This document shows positions 16,386 to 26,667 of a stretch of DNA of 64,000 bases, piece by piece. The translations under genes were made by a program, and so were the position numbers. The notes under the pieces were generated by a model. The model was not told where the DNA came from. It saw only the letters and a program-made list of their open reading frames with translations, and did no database searches. How positions within the stretch are numbered: position 1 is the stretch's first letter; each line of letters begins with the position of its first letter. The stretch spans positions 1,674,001 through 1,738,000 of the forward strand of contig NZ_CP043427.1 in assembly GCF_008245005.1 (NCBI RefSeq). The letters run 5' to 3'. The DNA comes from Campylobacter sputorum subsp. sputorum. GTDB taxonomy: Bacteria > Campylobacterota > Campylobacteria > Campylobacterales > Campylobacteraceae.

Positions 16386-17910
16386 ATTTAACCCCTTTTA
16401 TTAAATTTGATTTTTTTATAAACTCTTTAGTGTCTATATCTATAGATTTATCGTGCATAATTTTTACAACTTTTTGAGCACTATCATCTATAACACTAAG
16501 AAGCGGTTTTGGATATACACCAAGGATAATAACAACAATAAAAATCGGTATTAGCGAAATGTATTCTCTAAATGATAAATCTTTTAGTATTAAATTTGAA
16601 CTATTTTGTGCTTTTTTGAAAAAAACATTTCTACATAAATTTAGCATATATGCTGCACCGATAATGATACCTAATCCACCAAAAAAAGCATAAAATGGAT
16701 TTGTTTTAAACATTCCAAGCAAACTTAAAAACTCGCCAACAAAACCTATCGTAAGCGGCAATCCTATGAGTCCAAGCATAATTACAACAAAAATTATAGT
16801 AAATTTTGGCATTATCTTAGCAATACCGCTAAACTCGCCCATAAGATAAGTTTGTTTTCTATCATACAAAACGCTAATTATCATAAAAAATGCAGCTATT
16901 AATACACCATGACTTATCATGAAAAAAACTGCACCGCCGATTCCTTCTGCATTTATAGCAAATATACCTAACATAATGATACCCATATGAGAAATAGAGC
17001 TGTATGCGGCAAGTTGCTTCATATCATCTTTTGCAAATGCTATAAGTCCGGCATAAATTACCATAATGCAAGCTAGTATTGCAAGTAAATCTACAAAATA
17101 TACACTAGCATCTGGAAAAACTGGTAAAACTATGCGAATAAAACCATATGTTCCCATTTTTGCAAGAAGAGAAGATATCAAAATAGAGCCTACTATCGGT
17201 GATTGTGAGTATGCATAAGGAAGCCAAGTATGAAAAGGAAAAATCGCTGTTTTTATGCTAAATGCTAAAACAAATGAGAAAAATAACCAAATTTGCACTT
17301 TCATTGGTAGCGATAAATGATACCAATCAAGTATGTTAAAACTGATTTTTCCAAAAGATTTGTAGTAAAAATATGCCATAGTTATTATACCAACAAGCAT
17401 TATTATAGAACCTGCGAATGTATAGATAAAAAACTTAACGCAAGCATAAATTCTTTTTTCTCCGCCATATGTTCCTATTATTATAAAAATAGGGATTAAA
17501 GCAAGTTCCCAAAAAATATAAAATAACATAGCATCCAAACTGGAAAAAAAGCCAATAAGTCCAGATTCTAAAAACAAAACACAAATAGTTATGTTTTTTA
17601 TGCCATCTTGTACTTTTAAATTTATCAAAGCAATTAGTGTTATAAATGAACTTAAAACTATCAAAAACAGAGATATTCCATCAATACCTACAAAATAATT
17701 TATATTAAAATTGCTCAAAATAGGGAATTGCTCAACAAAGGCTAAGTCTCCAAGACTTGGATCATAAAAACTCCACATCAATAAAGTTAAAATAAATTCT
17801 ATAAAAGCAACAAAAATACCATATATTTTTATACTTTTACAATCTACTAAAAATCCCAAAATAGCACCAAATACTGGAATAAATATCAAAATACTTAAAA
17901 TATGTTCCAT
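16372..17910 (-). CDS. nuoM: NADH-quinone oxidoreductase subunit M
   Basis: This is a 512-residue membrane-arm subunit with the antiporter-like fold. Diagnostic segments are FWELALIPIFIIIG with the conserved glutamate, KTAIFPFHTWLPYAYSQSP and DDMKQLAAYSSISHMG. It pumps protons together with NuoL and NuoN. It lies 9 bases after nuoL and overlaps nuoN by 14 bases, consistent with translational coupling. Confidence 0.95.
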   Translation of the reverse strand: MEHILSILIFIPVFGAILGFLVDCKSIKIYGIFVAFIEFILTLLMWSFYDPSLGDLAFVEQFPILSNFNINYFVGIDGISLFLIVLSSFITLIALINLKVQDGIKNITICVLFLESGLIGFFSSLDAMLFYIFWELALIPIFIIIGTYGGEKRIYACVKFFIYTFAGSIIMLVGIITMAYFYYKSFGKISFNILDWYHLSLPMKVQIWLFFSFVLAFSIKTAIFPFHTWLPYAYSQSPIVGSILISSLLAKMGTYGFIRIVLPVFPDASVYFVDLLAILACIMVIYAGLIAFAKDDMKQLAAYSSISHMGIIMLGIFAINAEGIGGAVFFMISHGVLIAAFFMIISVLYDRKQTYLMGEFSGIAKIMPKFTIIFVVIMLGLIGLPLTIGFVGEFLSLLGMFKTNPFYAFFGGLGIIIGAAYMLNLCRNVFFKKAQNSSNLILKDLSFREYISLIPIFIVVIILGVYPKPLLSVIDDSAQKVVKIMHDKSIDIDTKEFIKKSNLIKGVKFGNN

Positions 17911-17919
17911 TAATTCCCC

Positions 17920-19749
17920 TTAAATCACAAACACTAAACACAGCATAACAAACAGACCAAATACCATAAGCTTAAGCATAAAAGAGAGATTTCCTGTTTG
18001 TATTTTACTTGCAAAACTACCAAATTTATATACACTACTAGCTATAAAATCAACACTATGATCTATTATTTTTTTATCAAAACTTGCAAGAAATAAACAA
18101 GAGTGTTTATAAATACAAACAAATTTAGAGTATAAATTTGGTATAAAATACTCATTTATAAGTATTTTGTATATTATATTATTTGTAAATTTAGTATTAA
18201 ATTTATCATCTTTGTAAAAATATATAGTTATAACAATAACGGCTACAACGCTTATAAGAGTGCAAGCGATAAGTAACATAGAAACTTCACTAGCTATATC
18301 TATGATATATTCTGGTAATGCCATTAGACTAAATTTCTCAAAACCATGCTCTATAAATCCGGCAACTATGGATAAAAATGCCAAAGGAATAAGAGAAAAT
18401 AGCATAATCTTACTAGCATCGCGAGTTATGAAATCGTGTCTTTTTGAGCCAAAAAATACAACCATAATCAGTCTAAAACTATAAAATGCAGTCATTATAG
18501 CACCTATGAAAAGAGCTATAAAAATGCCATAATTTGCCTCATTAAATGCAACTTCTAAAATTTTATCTTTTGAGAAAAATCCAGCAAAAGGATAAACTCC
18601 AGCAAGTGCAACAGAGCCAATTATCATTAAAATAGCTGTAAATTTCATACTATTATACAATCCGCCCATATTTCTGATATCTGTATCGTCTTTCATAGAA
18701 TGCATTACATTTCCGGCACAAAGGAAAAGAAGTGATTTAAAAAATGCATGTGTTACAAGATGAAAAAGTGCTATCCAATACGCTCCAAATCCAGCAGCAA
18801 CAAACATATATCCTAATTGAGAAAGCGTTGAATATGCTATTATTCTTTTTAAATCATTTTGAACCAAAGCCATAGATGCACCAAAAACAGCTACAAAAGC
18901 ACCAAGATAGGCTATAAATAAACTAAGTTCATTTACTGCCCCAAATATATCATTTGCTCTAATTACAAGATAAACTCCAGCTGTAACCATTGTAGCTGCA
19001 TGGATTAATGCTGAAACAGGCGTTGGTCCAGCCATAGCATCAGCAAGCCAAGTATGAAAAGGAAATTGTGCACTTTTTCCCATTGCACCTATAAATAAAA
19101 ATGAGCCTATAAACATTAAAATTTTATAATCAATACCTGAAATCATTTTAAAAACATCACTATAAATAAGCGTTCCACACTCTTTGTATATAAGAAAAAT
19201 ACCTATTAGCATACCAAGATCGGCAATTCTGTTCATTATAAAAGCTTCATTTGCCGCATAAGAAAATTTAGTATTTTCATACCAAAAACCAATAAGCAAC
19301 CAAGAGCTTAATCCAACGCCCTCCCAGCCTATGAAAAGTCCTATAAAATTATTGCTCATTACTAAAACAAGCATAGAAAAAACAAAAAGTCCAAGATAAG
19401 CAAAAAATTTATTAAAACCATCATCGTGTTTCATATAGCCGATAGAATACAAATGCACTACACTAGCAACAAATGTAACCACACACATCATTATAACACC
19501 AACTTCATCTATCATAAATCCATAAGGCACATCAAGAGAAGCTATACTTATAAACTCTGCTATGTATAAATTTAAAATTCCATTATCCATAATATAATTT
19601 AGCAAAATAAGCGATGAAACCATACTTACAAAAATCAAAGTTGTACTTACAATACCAACTAAAAGTTTTCTTTTCTCAAGGCAAAAAAGAGTTGCAAACA
19701 AAAAAGATACCAAAGGCATAAAAATGGCAATTAAAGCATATTTTTCCAT
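17920..19749 (-). CDS. nuoL: NADH-quinone oxidoreductase subunit L
   Basis: This 609-residue distal membrane-arm subunit has about 16 hydrophobic helices. The core motifs GWEGVGLSSWLLIGFWY, KSAQFPFHTWLADAMAGPTPVSALIHAATMV (conserved Lys and His of the proton channel) and NDLKRIIAYSTLSQLGYM are intact. The C-terminal third includes a long amphipathic stretch before a final helix, as expected for the lateral helix of NuoL. It is placed between nuoK (1-base gap) and nuoM. Confidence 0.95.
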   Translation of the reverse strand: MEKYALIAIFMPLVSFLFATLFCLEKRKLLVGIVSTTLIFVSMVSSLILLNYIMDNGILNLYIAEFISIASLDVPYGFMIDEVGVIMMCVVTFVASVVHLYSIGYMKHDDGFNKFFAYLGLFVFSMLVLVMSNNFIGLFIGWEGVGLSSWLLIGFWYENTKFSYAANEAFIMNRIADLGMLIGIFLIYKECGTLIYSDVFKMISGIDYKILMFIGSFLFIGAMGKSAQFPFHTWLADAMAGPTPVSALIHAATMVTAGVYLVIRANDIFGAVNELSLFIAYLGAFVAVFGASMALVQNDLKRIIAYSTLSQLGYMFVAAGFGAYWIALFHLVTHAFFKSLLFLCAGNVMHSMKDDTDIRNMGGLYNSMKFTAILMIIGSVALAGVYPFAGFFSKDKILEVAFNEANYGIFIALFIGAIMTAFYSFRLIMVVFFGSKRHDFITRDASKIMLFSLIPLAFLSIVAGFIEHGFEKFSLMALPEYIIDIASEVSMLLIACTLISVVAVIVITIYFYKDDKFNTKFTNNIIYKILINEYFIPNLYSKFVCIYKHSCLFLASFDKKIIDHSVDFIASSVYKFGSFASKIQTGNLSFMLKLMVFGLFVMLCLVFVI

Positions 19750-19750
19750 G

Positions 19751-20053
19751 TTATCCTTTCATATTTTCTAAACTAGATAGCTCTATAGAGCCGGTTTTTT
19801 TATACCATAAAATCATAAGTCCAAGTCCAACTGCAATCTCTGAAGCAGCTATTGCTACTATAAAAAATGCAAAAATCTGTCCACTCATATCATTATGATA
19901 AGTCCCAATTGCTACTAACGCTAAATTTGCAGCATTTAATATAATCTCTGTTGAAAAAAATAACATTATAAGATTTCTTCTTTTCATAACACCGATTATA
20001 CCGATACAAAACATCAAAATAGCAACTATCAAATAGTGATTTAAGCTTATCAT
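19751..20053 (-). CDS. nuoK: NADH-quinone oxidoreductase subunit K
   Basis: This is a 100-residue subunit with three transmembrane helices. The two membrane-embedded glutamates of the family are seen in FFSTEIILNAANLALVA and AIAASEIAVGLGLMI. It forms part of the proton path between the peripheral arm and NuoN. It overlaps nuoJ by 4 bases. Confidence 0.95.
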   Translation of the reverse strand: MISLNHYLIVAILMFCIGIIGVMKRRNLIMLFFSTEIILNAANLALVAIGTYHNDMSGQIFAFFIVAIAASEIAVGLGLMILWYKKTGSIELSSLENMKG

Positions 20054-20577
20054 AAACTCTCCTTGCTAACATTCTTATCCATATCTTTATGAACCAACAA
20101 AATACCACATATCATCGCAACTAGCAGCATTACGGCAGCTAACTCAAAAACTATTAGATATTTTGTAAATAAAATCATACCAACTGTTTTTACATTACTT
20201 AAATTTGATACTATCTCATACTGAGGAACAATAGGGGTTTTATAAGAAATCGGTATTAAAACTATAATTACAGCTAAAAGCGAACTTGCCACGCCAAGCG
20301 TGTAAACCAACTTATTATTTTTTTGCTCTTTTACAGGTTTGGATGCATCAAAAAACATCATAGAAAAAGCATAAAGTACAAGCACGGCTCCTACATAAAC
20401 TATAATTTGCACAACACCTAAAAACTCTGCACTAAGTAAAAAGAAAAATCCTGAAATAAATATCATTCCACCAGCCAAAGCCGTCATTGAATATAATGTA
20501 TTTTTAGAAAATACGCTTATTAAAAACATTCCAAGAGAACAAATAGTAAAAAAATAAAATCCAAGTGTTTCTATCAT
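20050..20577 (-). CDS. nuoJ: NADH-quinone oxidoreductase subunit J
   Basis: This 175-residue, five-helix membrane subunit has the family segment VVQIIVYVGAVLVLYAFSMMF, containing the pi-bulge helix important for coupling. A polar loop separates the third and fourth helices. Overlap with nuoK (4 bases) and a short gap to nuoI place it within the operon. Confidence 0.93.
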   Translation of the reverse strand: MIETLGFYFFTICSLGMFLISVFSKNTLYSMTALAGGMIFISGFFFLLSAEFLGVVQIIVYVGAVLVLYAFSMMFFDASKPVKEQKNNKLVYTLGVASSLLAVIIVLIPISYKTPIVPQYEIVSNLSNVKTVGMILFTKYLIVFELAAVMLLVAMICGILLVHKDMDKNVSKESL

Positions 20578-20585
20578 TTTCTCTC

Positions 20586-21155
20586 CTAATACGAAAGTGG
20601 TGTTTTTTTAACAAGATTATCTGCATCATCGCTTAAAGAACCGTAACCTTCAAACTCGCAAATTTGGGTGCCTTTTTTGGTTAAAAAATCTTCTTTAAAG
20701 CCAAAATATGCTCTTTGTTCACTTGTATTTTCATATTCACCACCAAATACTATAGCAATTTCTGGACACACATCAGCACAAAGCCCACAATACACACAAC
20801 GACCCAAATTTATAGAGTAATTAATAACTTTTTTCCTGCCATCTTTATCTAAGCAAGTATCCATTCTTATGCAGTGACTAACGCAAATTTTCTCACACAG
20901 TCCACAACCTATACAACGCTCATTTTCACTCTCAAGTAGTCTCATTAGCTTATGAACACCTCTATATCGTGGCGGTAAAGACATTTTTTCTGCAGGATAT
21001 TTAAGAGTATTACATTCTCTTTTTAACATAGGTTTAAGCACAACCCACAAACCTACAAAAAGTTCGCCTTTAAAAGTATTTCTCCAAAAATTTAAAAACT
21101 TTTCATAAGAATTTTTTGGTCTTTGTCTTTGATCTATTAACTTATACTTTATCAT
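20586..21155 (-). CDS. nuoI: NADH-quinone oxidoreductase subunit I
   Basis: This 189-residue iron-sulfur subunit of the peripheral arm carries clusters N6a and N6b. Two complete motifs are present: [15 protein letters not shown] and [13 protein letters not shown]. An N-terminal amphipathic region ([19 protein letters not shown]) contacts the membrane arm. It passes electrons to cluster N2 in NuoB. It lies 9 bases after nuoH. Confidence 0.96.
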   Translation of the reverse strand: MIKYKLIDQRQRPKNSYEKFLNFWRNTFKGELFVGLWVVLKPMLKRECNTLKYPAEKMSLPPRYRGVHKLMRLLESENERCIGCGLCEKICVSHCIRMDTCLDKDGRKKVINYSINLGRCVYCGLCADVCPEIAIVFGGEYENTSEQRAYFGFKEDFLTKKGTQICEFEGYGSLSDDADNLVKKTPLSY

Positions 21156-21164
21156 TTTTTAATC

Positions 21165-22163
21165 CTAAATCAGCAAAATGGCGGTAATAAATATGTTTAA
21201 AAGAGCAAGTGGAAGACAAACTTTCCAACAAAGCCCCATAATCTGATCTGGTCTAAGATGAGGCCATGCCGCTCTTGTCCATAAAAATATAAAGAAAAAC
21301 AGTGATGATTTAAGCAGCATCATAATCCAACCTGGAATTATCCAAAGCGAGTTAAATCCGCCCATAAATACGAGTGATAAAAGTATAGAAGATGTTATCA
21401 TATTTGCATATTCGCCTATGAAAAACATACCAAATCTCATACCGCTATACTCAGTTGAGTTTCCAGCAAGAAGCTCTGTTTCATTTTCTGTAAGACAAAA
21501 TGGAGTTCTATTTGATTCTACAAAAGTAGCCATATAATACAAAACAAAAGCAAGTGGCTGTTTAAAAATAAACCAATGAAATATTGAACCACTTTGAGCA
21601 TTGTTTATATCTATCAAAGAAAGTGAGCCAACTACCATTATCACAGAAAGCAAAGCAAGTGAGTTAATAGCTTCAAATGAAAGAAGTTGTGCCACAGCTC
21701 TAGCTGAAGAAAGTAGTGCAAATTTATTATAACTTGCAAGACCAGAAAGCAAGGTTCCATAAACACAAATACCCATACAACCAATTACATAAAGCACTCC
21801 AACGCCAACATCTGCCAAAATCGGTCTTATTGTGTAGCCAAAAAGAGTAAATTCAGGTAAAAATGGTATAGCTGCAAGTGCAGAAAATGCGGCAGTTGTG
21901 GTTACAAGAGGAGCTATCTTAAATATAAATTTGTTTGCATTTCTTGGGACAATGTCTTCTTTACAAAAAAGTTTTATCATATCAGCAACTATTTGCAAAA
22001 CTCCGGCCGGTCCAACCATCCAAGGTCCGATTCTTCTTTGCATATACGCTAAAACTTTTCTCTCAGCATATGTTGCAAGCCCACCGAGTGAAGCAATGAT
22101 TGCTAAAATTACCAATGATTTAACAACAACTTCAAGTATCATAAAAGCACTATCACTCATCAC
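21165..22163 (-). CDS. nuoH: NADH-quinone oxidoreductase subunit H
   Basis: This 332-residue membrane subunit with eight or more helices joins the peripheral and membrane arms and forms much of the quinone pocket. Conserved pieces are ERKVLAYMQRRIGP with GPAGVLQ..AD..K, the acidic loop ESNRTPFCLTENETELLAG and FLWTRAAWPHLRPDQ. It overlaps nuoG by 11 bases. Confidence 0.96.
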   Translation of the reverse strand: MMSDSAFMILEVVVKSLVILAIIASLGGLATYAERKVLAYMQRRIGPWMVGPAGVLQIVADMIKLFCKEDIVPRNANKFIFKIAPLVTTTAAFSALAAIPFLPEFTLFGYTIRPILADVGVGVLYVIGCMGICVYGTLLSGLASYNKFALLSSARAVAQLLSFEAINSLALLSVIMVVGSLSLIDINNAQSGSIFHWFIFKQPLAFVLYYMATFVESNRTPFCLTENETELLAGNSTEYSGMRFGMFFIGEYANMITSSILLSLVFMGGFNSLWIIPGWIMMLLKSSLFFFIFLWTRAAWPHLRPDQIMGLCWKVCLPLALLNIFITAILLI

Positions 22164-24510
22164 TTCCTCCTTTGGTTAAATTTATAGACGCAAATCTTTG
22201 TGAAAAAATATCTCTAAAAGGTATTTTTTCATCAAATGTAGGAAGATAAGCGATATCTCCTGCTAAATTTTTATCCAAACTCACCTTTATAGCAAATTTT
22301 ATGTCATCTTTTTTTATAATAACCACGCTTTTCTCGTCTAAGCCGTATTTTTCTAAAAACTCGCTACTTACATACAAAGAAGCACTTTCATTTAACAAAC
22401 TCGCTCTATTTGTAAATTTACTAAATTGATAAACTGGATTTGCTCTATATATAAGAGTTTCACCCATATCTTCTTGCAAAATATCGCTTAAATCGACCTC
22501 ATCTTGTGATTGAAAATTTTGCACATCAAGTTTGTAGCCTCTATGAGAATTTCCAGCATTATCATAAAAATTTTCTAAATCATCAAATTTAATACTCTTA
22601 AAATGCAAATTTTCACTAAGTTTTGGCGTAAAATCAATCACAAATTCCTCTCCAAAACCAAGCTCTTTTGCAAAATCATTAAGTTCGTATCCATTATACG
22701 GCAAAGCAGCATTTGTTGGAACAACTCTTTTTTCTATATTGCAAAATGTCCCTTCTTGCTCATTTAGTGCAGGTGCATCCAAATCTCCGCCAAATACACT
22801 AAATGTTATATCGCAATTTTCATTGTATCCAAGTGTAAAACCTTCTTGTTTTTCATCCAAATCACAAATAAGCGAAACACCAAGAGAATTTGTACAAGAT
22901 GGTATCAAAATAACTTTAAACGGAGTGTATTTTTGAACTAAACCGGTAAGCATAGCTAGTGTTTTAGCGTTTTTACTATAGTAAAAATCCTCTCCGATTA
23001 CTAAAAATAGCTTTTCTTTTTTATCACTAAGGGCTAAAACTTTTTGCTCATCAAAACCTAAAATATCAGCAAATTTAGAAATTTTGGTATAACTTTGAGT
23101 TCCATCTTCGTTTGTAGTTTGTATTTCTTTAAATTCTTGATTTAATTTATCTTGCAAATTTATAGGTAAGCTCGAAGCAAATCTTTGGAGTATCCAAAGC
23201 AAAATTTCACTATCTTGATTATAAGAGTGTTTGCAAGTTAAAAAGTTTTTAGAGTAATTATCTACCACTTTATCTCCAAGTGGATGAAAGTAAATGCCAC
23301 TAGCTTTGTTTATCTTCAATGCGTTGTTTATTTTATAGCTTGTATTTGGGCTATCACTTCTTAAAAAACTACCGGCTACAACTATAAACTCAGCATTTCT
23401 TAAACTTTCAAAATCTCCATTATAAAGCGAACTTCCAGAAGTTTTAGAAAAGTTTTTTAAGAAATTTTGATAAATTCTAGCCTCTTCATTTATGAGTTTT
23501 ATACCAAATTTATGTTTAAATTTATTTAGCAAAAATGCCTCTTCGTTTGTTATAAAGCTATTAAATTTAATAGTTTTTATCTCGCCATTTTTTATCTTTT
23601 CTACAATTCTTTGAAAATTTATTTTATCTTTACGATTTACGCCGTTTTCAAAATCATATCCAAATCTAGCTGCACCATTTATCTCGCCAAATTCATAATC
23701 ATTGCTAACCCTATAAATTTTAGGATTTTTATCTTCTATACTAGTTTGCTTCACATCATAGTATATCAGCTCGCAATCGCTTGAATGCGGGTTTGAAGCA
23801 GGAATTCTTGTAAGCTCCCAAGCATTTGATGTGTATTTAAAATGAGTTTGTACAAGTGCTCCAACAGGGCAAACAGCCGCACACTCTCCACACGCAACGC
23901 AGTTGTCATCGCTAATTTTGCCTATAAGATTTTTTTGCATTTTGCTCCATACAAAATGAGCATCTTTTGACATAGTTTCTTTTAACTCTTTTGGGACTTG
24001 GTCTGCATTTCTTGGTGTAGTTTTAAGGATATTATCGCCTATTTTATCTTTACAAACGGTGATACATCTTTCACAAACTACACATAAACTTGGATCATAA
24101 CTTATAAAACCCCAATCTTTAACTTTTTTAAGACTATCTTTTATAGAGAAATTTTGCTCATCAACTTTCATATGATGAGTTAGGTTTTGTAAATGGCACT
24201 CGCCACTTTTATCACAAACACCGCATTCTAAAGGGTGATTTACGCAGTAAGTTTGCATTATAGCATTTCGTTCTTCTAAAATATCTGGCGTGTTTGTATA
24301 AACAACCATCCCATCTTTTGCTTTGGCATTACAAGTATAAACTCTTTTGCCATCAACTTCGCCCATACAAAGTCTACAAGCTAGCGTTGGGGAACACTGG
24401 CTTAAATAACACATAGTAGGTATAAAAATACCATTTGCTCTAGCTACATTTAATATATATTCACCTTCATCACACTGGCAAATTTGATCATTTATGCGAA
24501 TAGTTACCAT
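22153..24510 (-). CDS. nuoG: NADH-quinone oxidoreductase subunit G
   Basis: This is a 785-residue iron-sulfur subunit. The N-terminal ferredoxin-like domain has 2Fe-2S cysteines (about residues 34-65, including CRLCMGEV), a His-Cys N3-type motif (CGVCDKSGECHLQNL..H), then two 4Fe-4S motifs, CVVCERCITVCKD and CVACGECAAVCPVGA. The remainder is the molybdopterin-oxidoreductase-like domain, without catalytic features. With nuoE and nuoF absent, NuoG is the likely entry point for electrons, next to two unusual small proteins encoded immediately upstream in the operon. Confidence 0.94.
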   Translation of the reverse strand: MVTIRINDQICQCDEGEYILNVARANGIFIPTMCYLSQCSPTLACRLCMGEVDGKRVYTCNAKAKDGMVVYTNTPDILEERNAIMQTYCVNHPLECGVCDKSGECHLQNLTHHMKVDEQNFSIKDSLKKVKDWGFISYDPSLCVVCERCITVCKDKIGDNILKTTPRNADQVPKELKETMSKDAHFVWSKMQKNLIGKISDDNCVACGECAAVCPVGALVQTHFKYTSNAWELTRIPASNPHSSDCELIYYDVKQTSIEDKNPKIYRVSNDYEFGEINGAARFGYDFENGVNRKDKINFQRIVEKIKNGEIKTIKFNSFITNEEAFLLNKFKHKFGIKLINEEARIYQNFLKNFSKTSGSSLYNGDFESLRNAEFIVVAGSFLRSDSPNTSYKINNALKINKASGIYFHPLGDKVVDNYSKNFLTCKHSYNQDSEILLWILQRFASSLPINLQDKLNQEFKEIQTTNEDGTQSYTKISKFADILGFDEQKVLALSDKKEKLFLVIGEDFYYSKNAKTLAMLTGLVQKYTPFKVILIPSCTNSLGVSLICDLDEKQEGFTLGYNENCDITFSVFGGDLDAPALNEQEGTFCNIEKRVVPTNAALPYNGYELNDFAKELGFGEEFVIDFTPKLSENLHFKSIKFDDLENFYDNAGNSHRGYKLDVQNFQSQDEVDLSDILQEDMGETLIYRANPVYQFSKFTNRASLLNESASLYVSSEFLEKYGLDEKSVVIIKKDDIKFAIKVSLDKNLAGDIAYLPTFDEKIPFRDIFSQRFASINLTKGGSDE

Positions 24511-25215
24511 TTAGCAAACCTTAGATATTTTAACGACTTCATAACAATAATCATCTATTTTATCAACACCTAAAAACCCGATAGTTCCTTTTATATTTGG
24601 ATCTAATTTAAATGTTTTTTCATAAGTTTGGTTTTTAGTTTGTATTTTTACTTTTTGAGCATCTTTTATCTTAGCTGAGATTGCAAAATAATTTCCGCCT
24701 TTAAATTCATCACAAATATATTTAAAAACCACACTACCATTAAAATCATCTTGTTCTTTAAGCTCTGATAAATTATGTTTAATAGGAGTAATGATTTCTT
24801 GGTTTAAATTTATTATTTTTAGTAAATAAATTTCTTGTAATATTGCCAAAAATGTCTCTATGTTTTTACTATCTTTGTGAAATTTTAAAGATTCATCTAT
24901 CAAAATAGTATCACAATTATCTAAAAACTCAAGTATAATTTCTACTTCTTCTTCGCCTACATTTGATTCACCGCTTATTAATCCGTCATCAAGATCGCCA
25001 AAATAAGAACTTTGTATATTTTTCTTTTCATAAGCAAATTTACAAACTAGTGCTAAAACATAATTTATCGCACCTATTTCGCACTTTATAAACTTAGCAT
25101 TTTTTAAATTTTCATCATAAAGTGGGCTAACAACCAATAACTCATCGTTTTTATATATATCTAAAATATTTTTATTTTGTATGCTAAGTAAATTTACTAA
25201 ACTTAAAACTTTCAT
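24511..25215 (-). CDS. complex I accessory protein in the nuoF position
   Basis: This 234-residue soluble protein has no FMN- or NADH-binding motif and no 4Fe-4S cysteine set, so it is not NuoF although it occupies that place. It matches the position and size of C. jejuni Cj1574c. The operon's nuoG begins directly after its stop. In C. jejuni such proteins are part of a complex I that takes electrons from flavodoxin rather than NADH. A docking role for that donor is inferred. Only the synteny supports the call. Confidence 0.75.
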   Translation of the reverse strand: MKVLSLVNLLSIQNKNILDIYKNDELLVVSPLYDENLKNAKFIKCEIGAINYVLALVCKFAYEKKNIQSSYFGDLDDGLISGESNVGEEEVEIILEFLDNCDTILIDESLKFHKDSKNIETFLAILQEIYLLKIINLNQEIITPIKHNLSELKEQDDFNGSVVFKYICDEFKGGNYFAISAKIKDAQKVKIQTKNQTYEKTFKLDPNIKGTIGFLGVDKIDDYCYEVVKISKVC

Positions 25216-25442
25216 TATTTACACCTTTTCACTACAATTTGCCAATCAACTTGATTAAATTTAAGCGAATTCATAAGCTCACAGCCAAATTCTTTTACAA
25301 TCTCAGCAGAGCTTTCAACTATGCTAAAATCATTTATTTCAAACATAAATATAGCAACTTCATCACTTTTCATCATATCAAGAAGCTCTTTTAGTCTATT
25401 TAGAGTATTATCTTTTTGATTTCTTAGGTCATATCTTTTCAT
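25215..25442 (-). CDS. small complex I accessory protein in the nuoE position
   Basis: This 75-residue protein has no cysteine set of the 2Fe-2S type expected in NuoE; only one Cys lies mid-protein and one near the end. It corresponds in place and size to C. jejuni Cj1575c. It overlaps nuoD by 4 bases and the next gene by 1 base, so all three are coupled. Its role is likely structural or in docking of the alternative electron donor. Confidence 0.75.
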   Translation of the reverse strand: MKRYDLRNQKDNTLNRLKELLDMMKSDEVAIFMFEINDFSIVESSAEIVKEFGCELMNSLKFNQVDWQIVVKRCK

Positions 25443-26665
25443 CTATCAACCTCGCCTAAAATGATATTTGAGCTACTAACTATCGCAGAAACATCAGGCA
25501 AGTAACACCCTGGCAAAATGTTTTCATAAATAGCACAATGCCAAAAACTTGGGGTTCGTATTTTTAGTCTATAAGGTCTGCTTTCTCCAGTTGAATATAT
25601 ATAAAATGCTAGTTCTCCTTTTGGAGATTCTGTTGGAAAGTAAATTTCTCCACAAGGTGGTTTCATTCCTTGAGTAACTAGTACAAAATGCTGCATTAAA
25701 GCATAGTTTTGAGTCATAATCTGTTCTTTTGAAGGGCTTACAAACTCAGGTGAATCAACAAGAAGTTTTGGTTCGCTTTGTCTGTATAAATCAGCGCATT
25801 GTCTTAAAATACTAACGCATTGCTTCATCTCTTCTAAATAAAGCTTAAATCTAGCATAACAATCCCCACTTGTTGCATAAGGCACATCAAAATCTAGCTC
25901 ATCATATATAAGATATGGCTCTTCTTTTCTTATATCCCACTGCACACCGCTAGCTCTTAGCATAATCCCGCTACAACCGCAGTTTAATGCCATCTCTTTT
26001 GATATAATGCCAACATCAACTGTTCGCATTTTCCAAATTCTATTTTCTTCTAGTAAATTTTCGTATGTTTTGATATCGTTTGGAAATTTATCACAAAATG
26101 CAAGCATTTTATCTATCCATCCATCTGTCAAATCAACAAAAACACCGCCAAATTTAATAGAACTATGAGTTAATCTTGCACCACAATACTCTTCAATCAA
26201 ATCTAAAATATATTCTCTTTCTCTAAATGCATACAAAAACACTGTCATTGCGCCTATGTCAAGAGAGTGAGTTCCCAAAAAGAGTAAGTGTGAAGTAATT
26301 CTATTTAATTCAAGCAAAATTGTGCGAATTATTTGAGCTCTTCTTGGCACTTCAATGCCACAAAGCTTTTCAACAGCCCCAATAAACGCATAGTTATTTG
26401 ATGATGAAGCCACATAATCAATCCTATCAGTTACTGGCATAAACTCATTATATATCATATTTTCAGCCATTTTTTCTATGCCTCTGTGCATATAACCAAC
26501 TCCTGGCATAGCTCTTGTTATTTTTTCTCCATCAAGTTCTAAAACAAGCTGGAGTTGTCCGTGAGCAGCTGGGTGTTGCGGACCGAAATTTAGTATCATT
26601 CTACCATTTTCTTTTTGAAATTCAATATTTTCAAAATAAGGTTTTAATCTATTTGTATCTTGCAT
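25439..26665 (-). CDS. nuoD: NADH-quinone oxidoreductase subunit D
   Basis: This is a 408-residue quinone-site subunit related to the large subunit of NiFe hydrogenases. Family segments include LNFGPQHPAAHGQLQLVLELDGE, GYMHRGIEKMAE, DRIDYVASSSNNYAF and the C-terminal DVSAIVSSSNIILGEVDR. The conserved quinone-pocket His-Gly pair (AAHGQ) is intact. It sits 2 bases after nuoC. Confidence 0.96.
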   Translation of the reverse strand: MQDTNRLKPYFENIEFQKENGRMILNFGPQHPAAHGQLQLVLELDGEKITRAMPGVGYMHRGIEKMAENMIYNEFMPVTDRIDYVASSSNNYAFIGAVEKLCGIEVPRRAQIIRTILLELNRITSHLLFLGTHSLDIGAMTVFLYAFREREYILDLIEEYCGARLTHSSIKFGGVFVDLTDGWIDKMLAFCDKFPNDIKTYENLLEENRIWKMRTVDVGIISKEMALNCGCSGIMLRASGVQWDIRKEEPYLIYDELDFDVPYATSGDCYARFKLYLEEMKQCVSILRQCADLYRQSEPKLLVDSPEFVSPSKEQIMTQNYALMQHFVLVTQGMKPPCGEIYFPTESPKGELAFYIYSTGESRPYRLKIRTPSFWHCAIYENILPGCYLPDVSAIVSSSNIILGEVDR

Positions 26666-26667
26666 AT

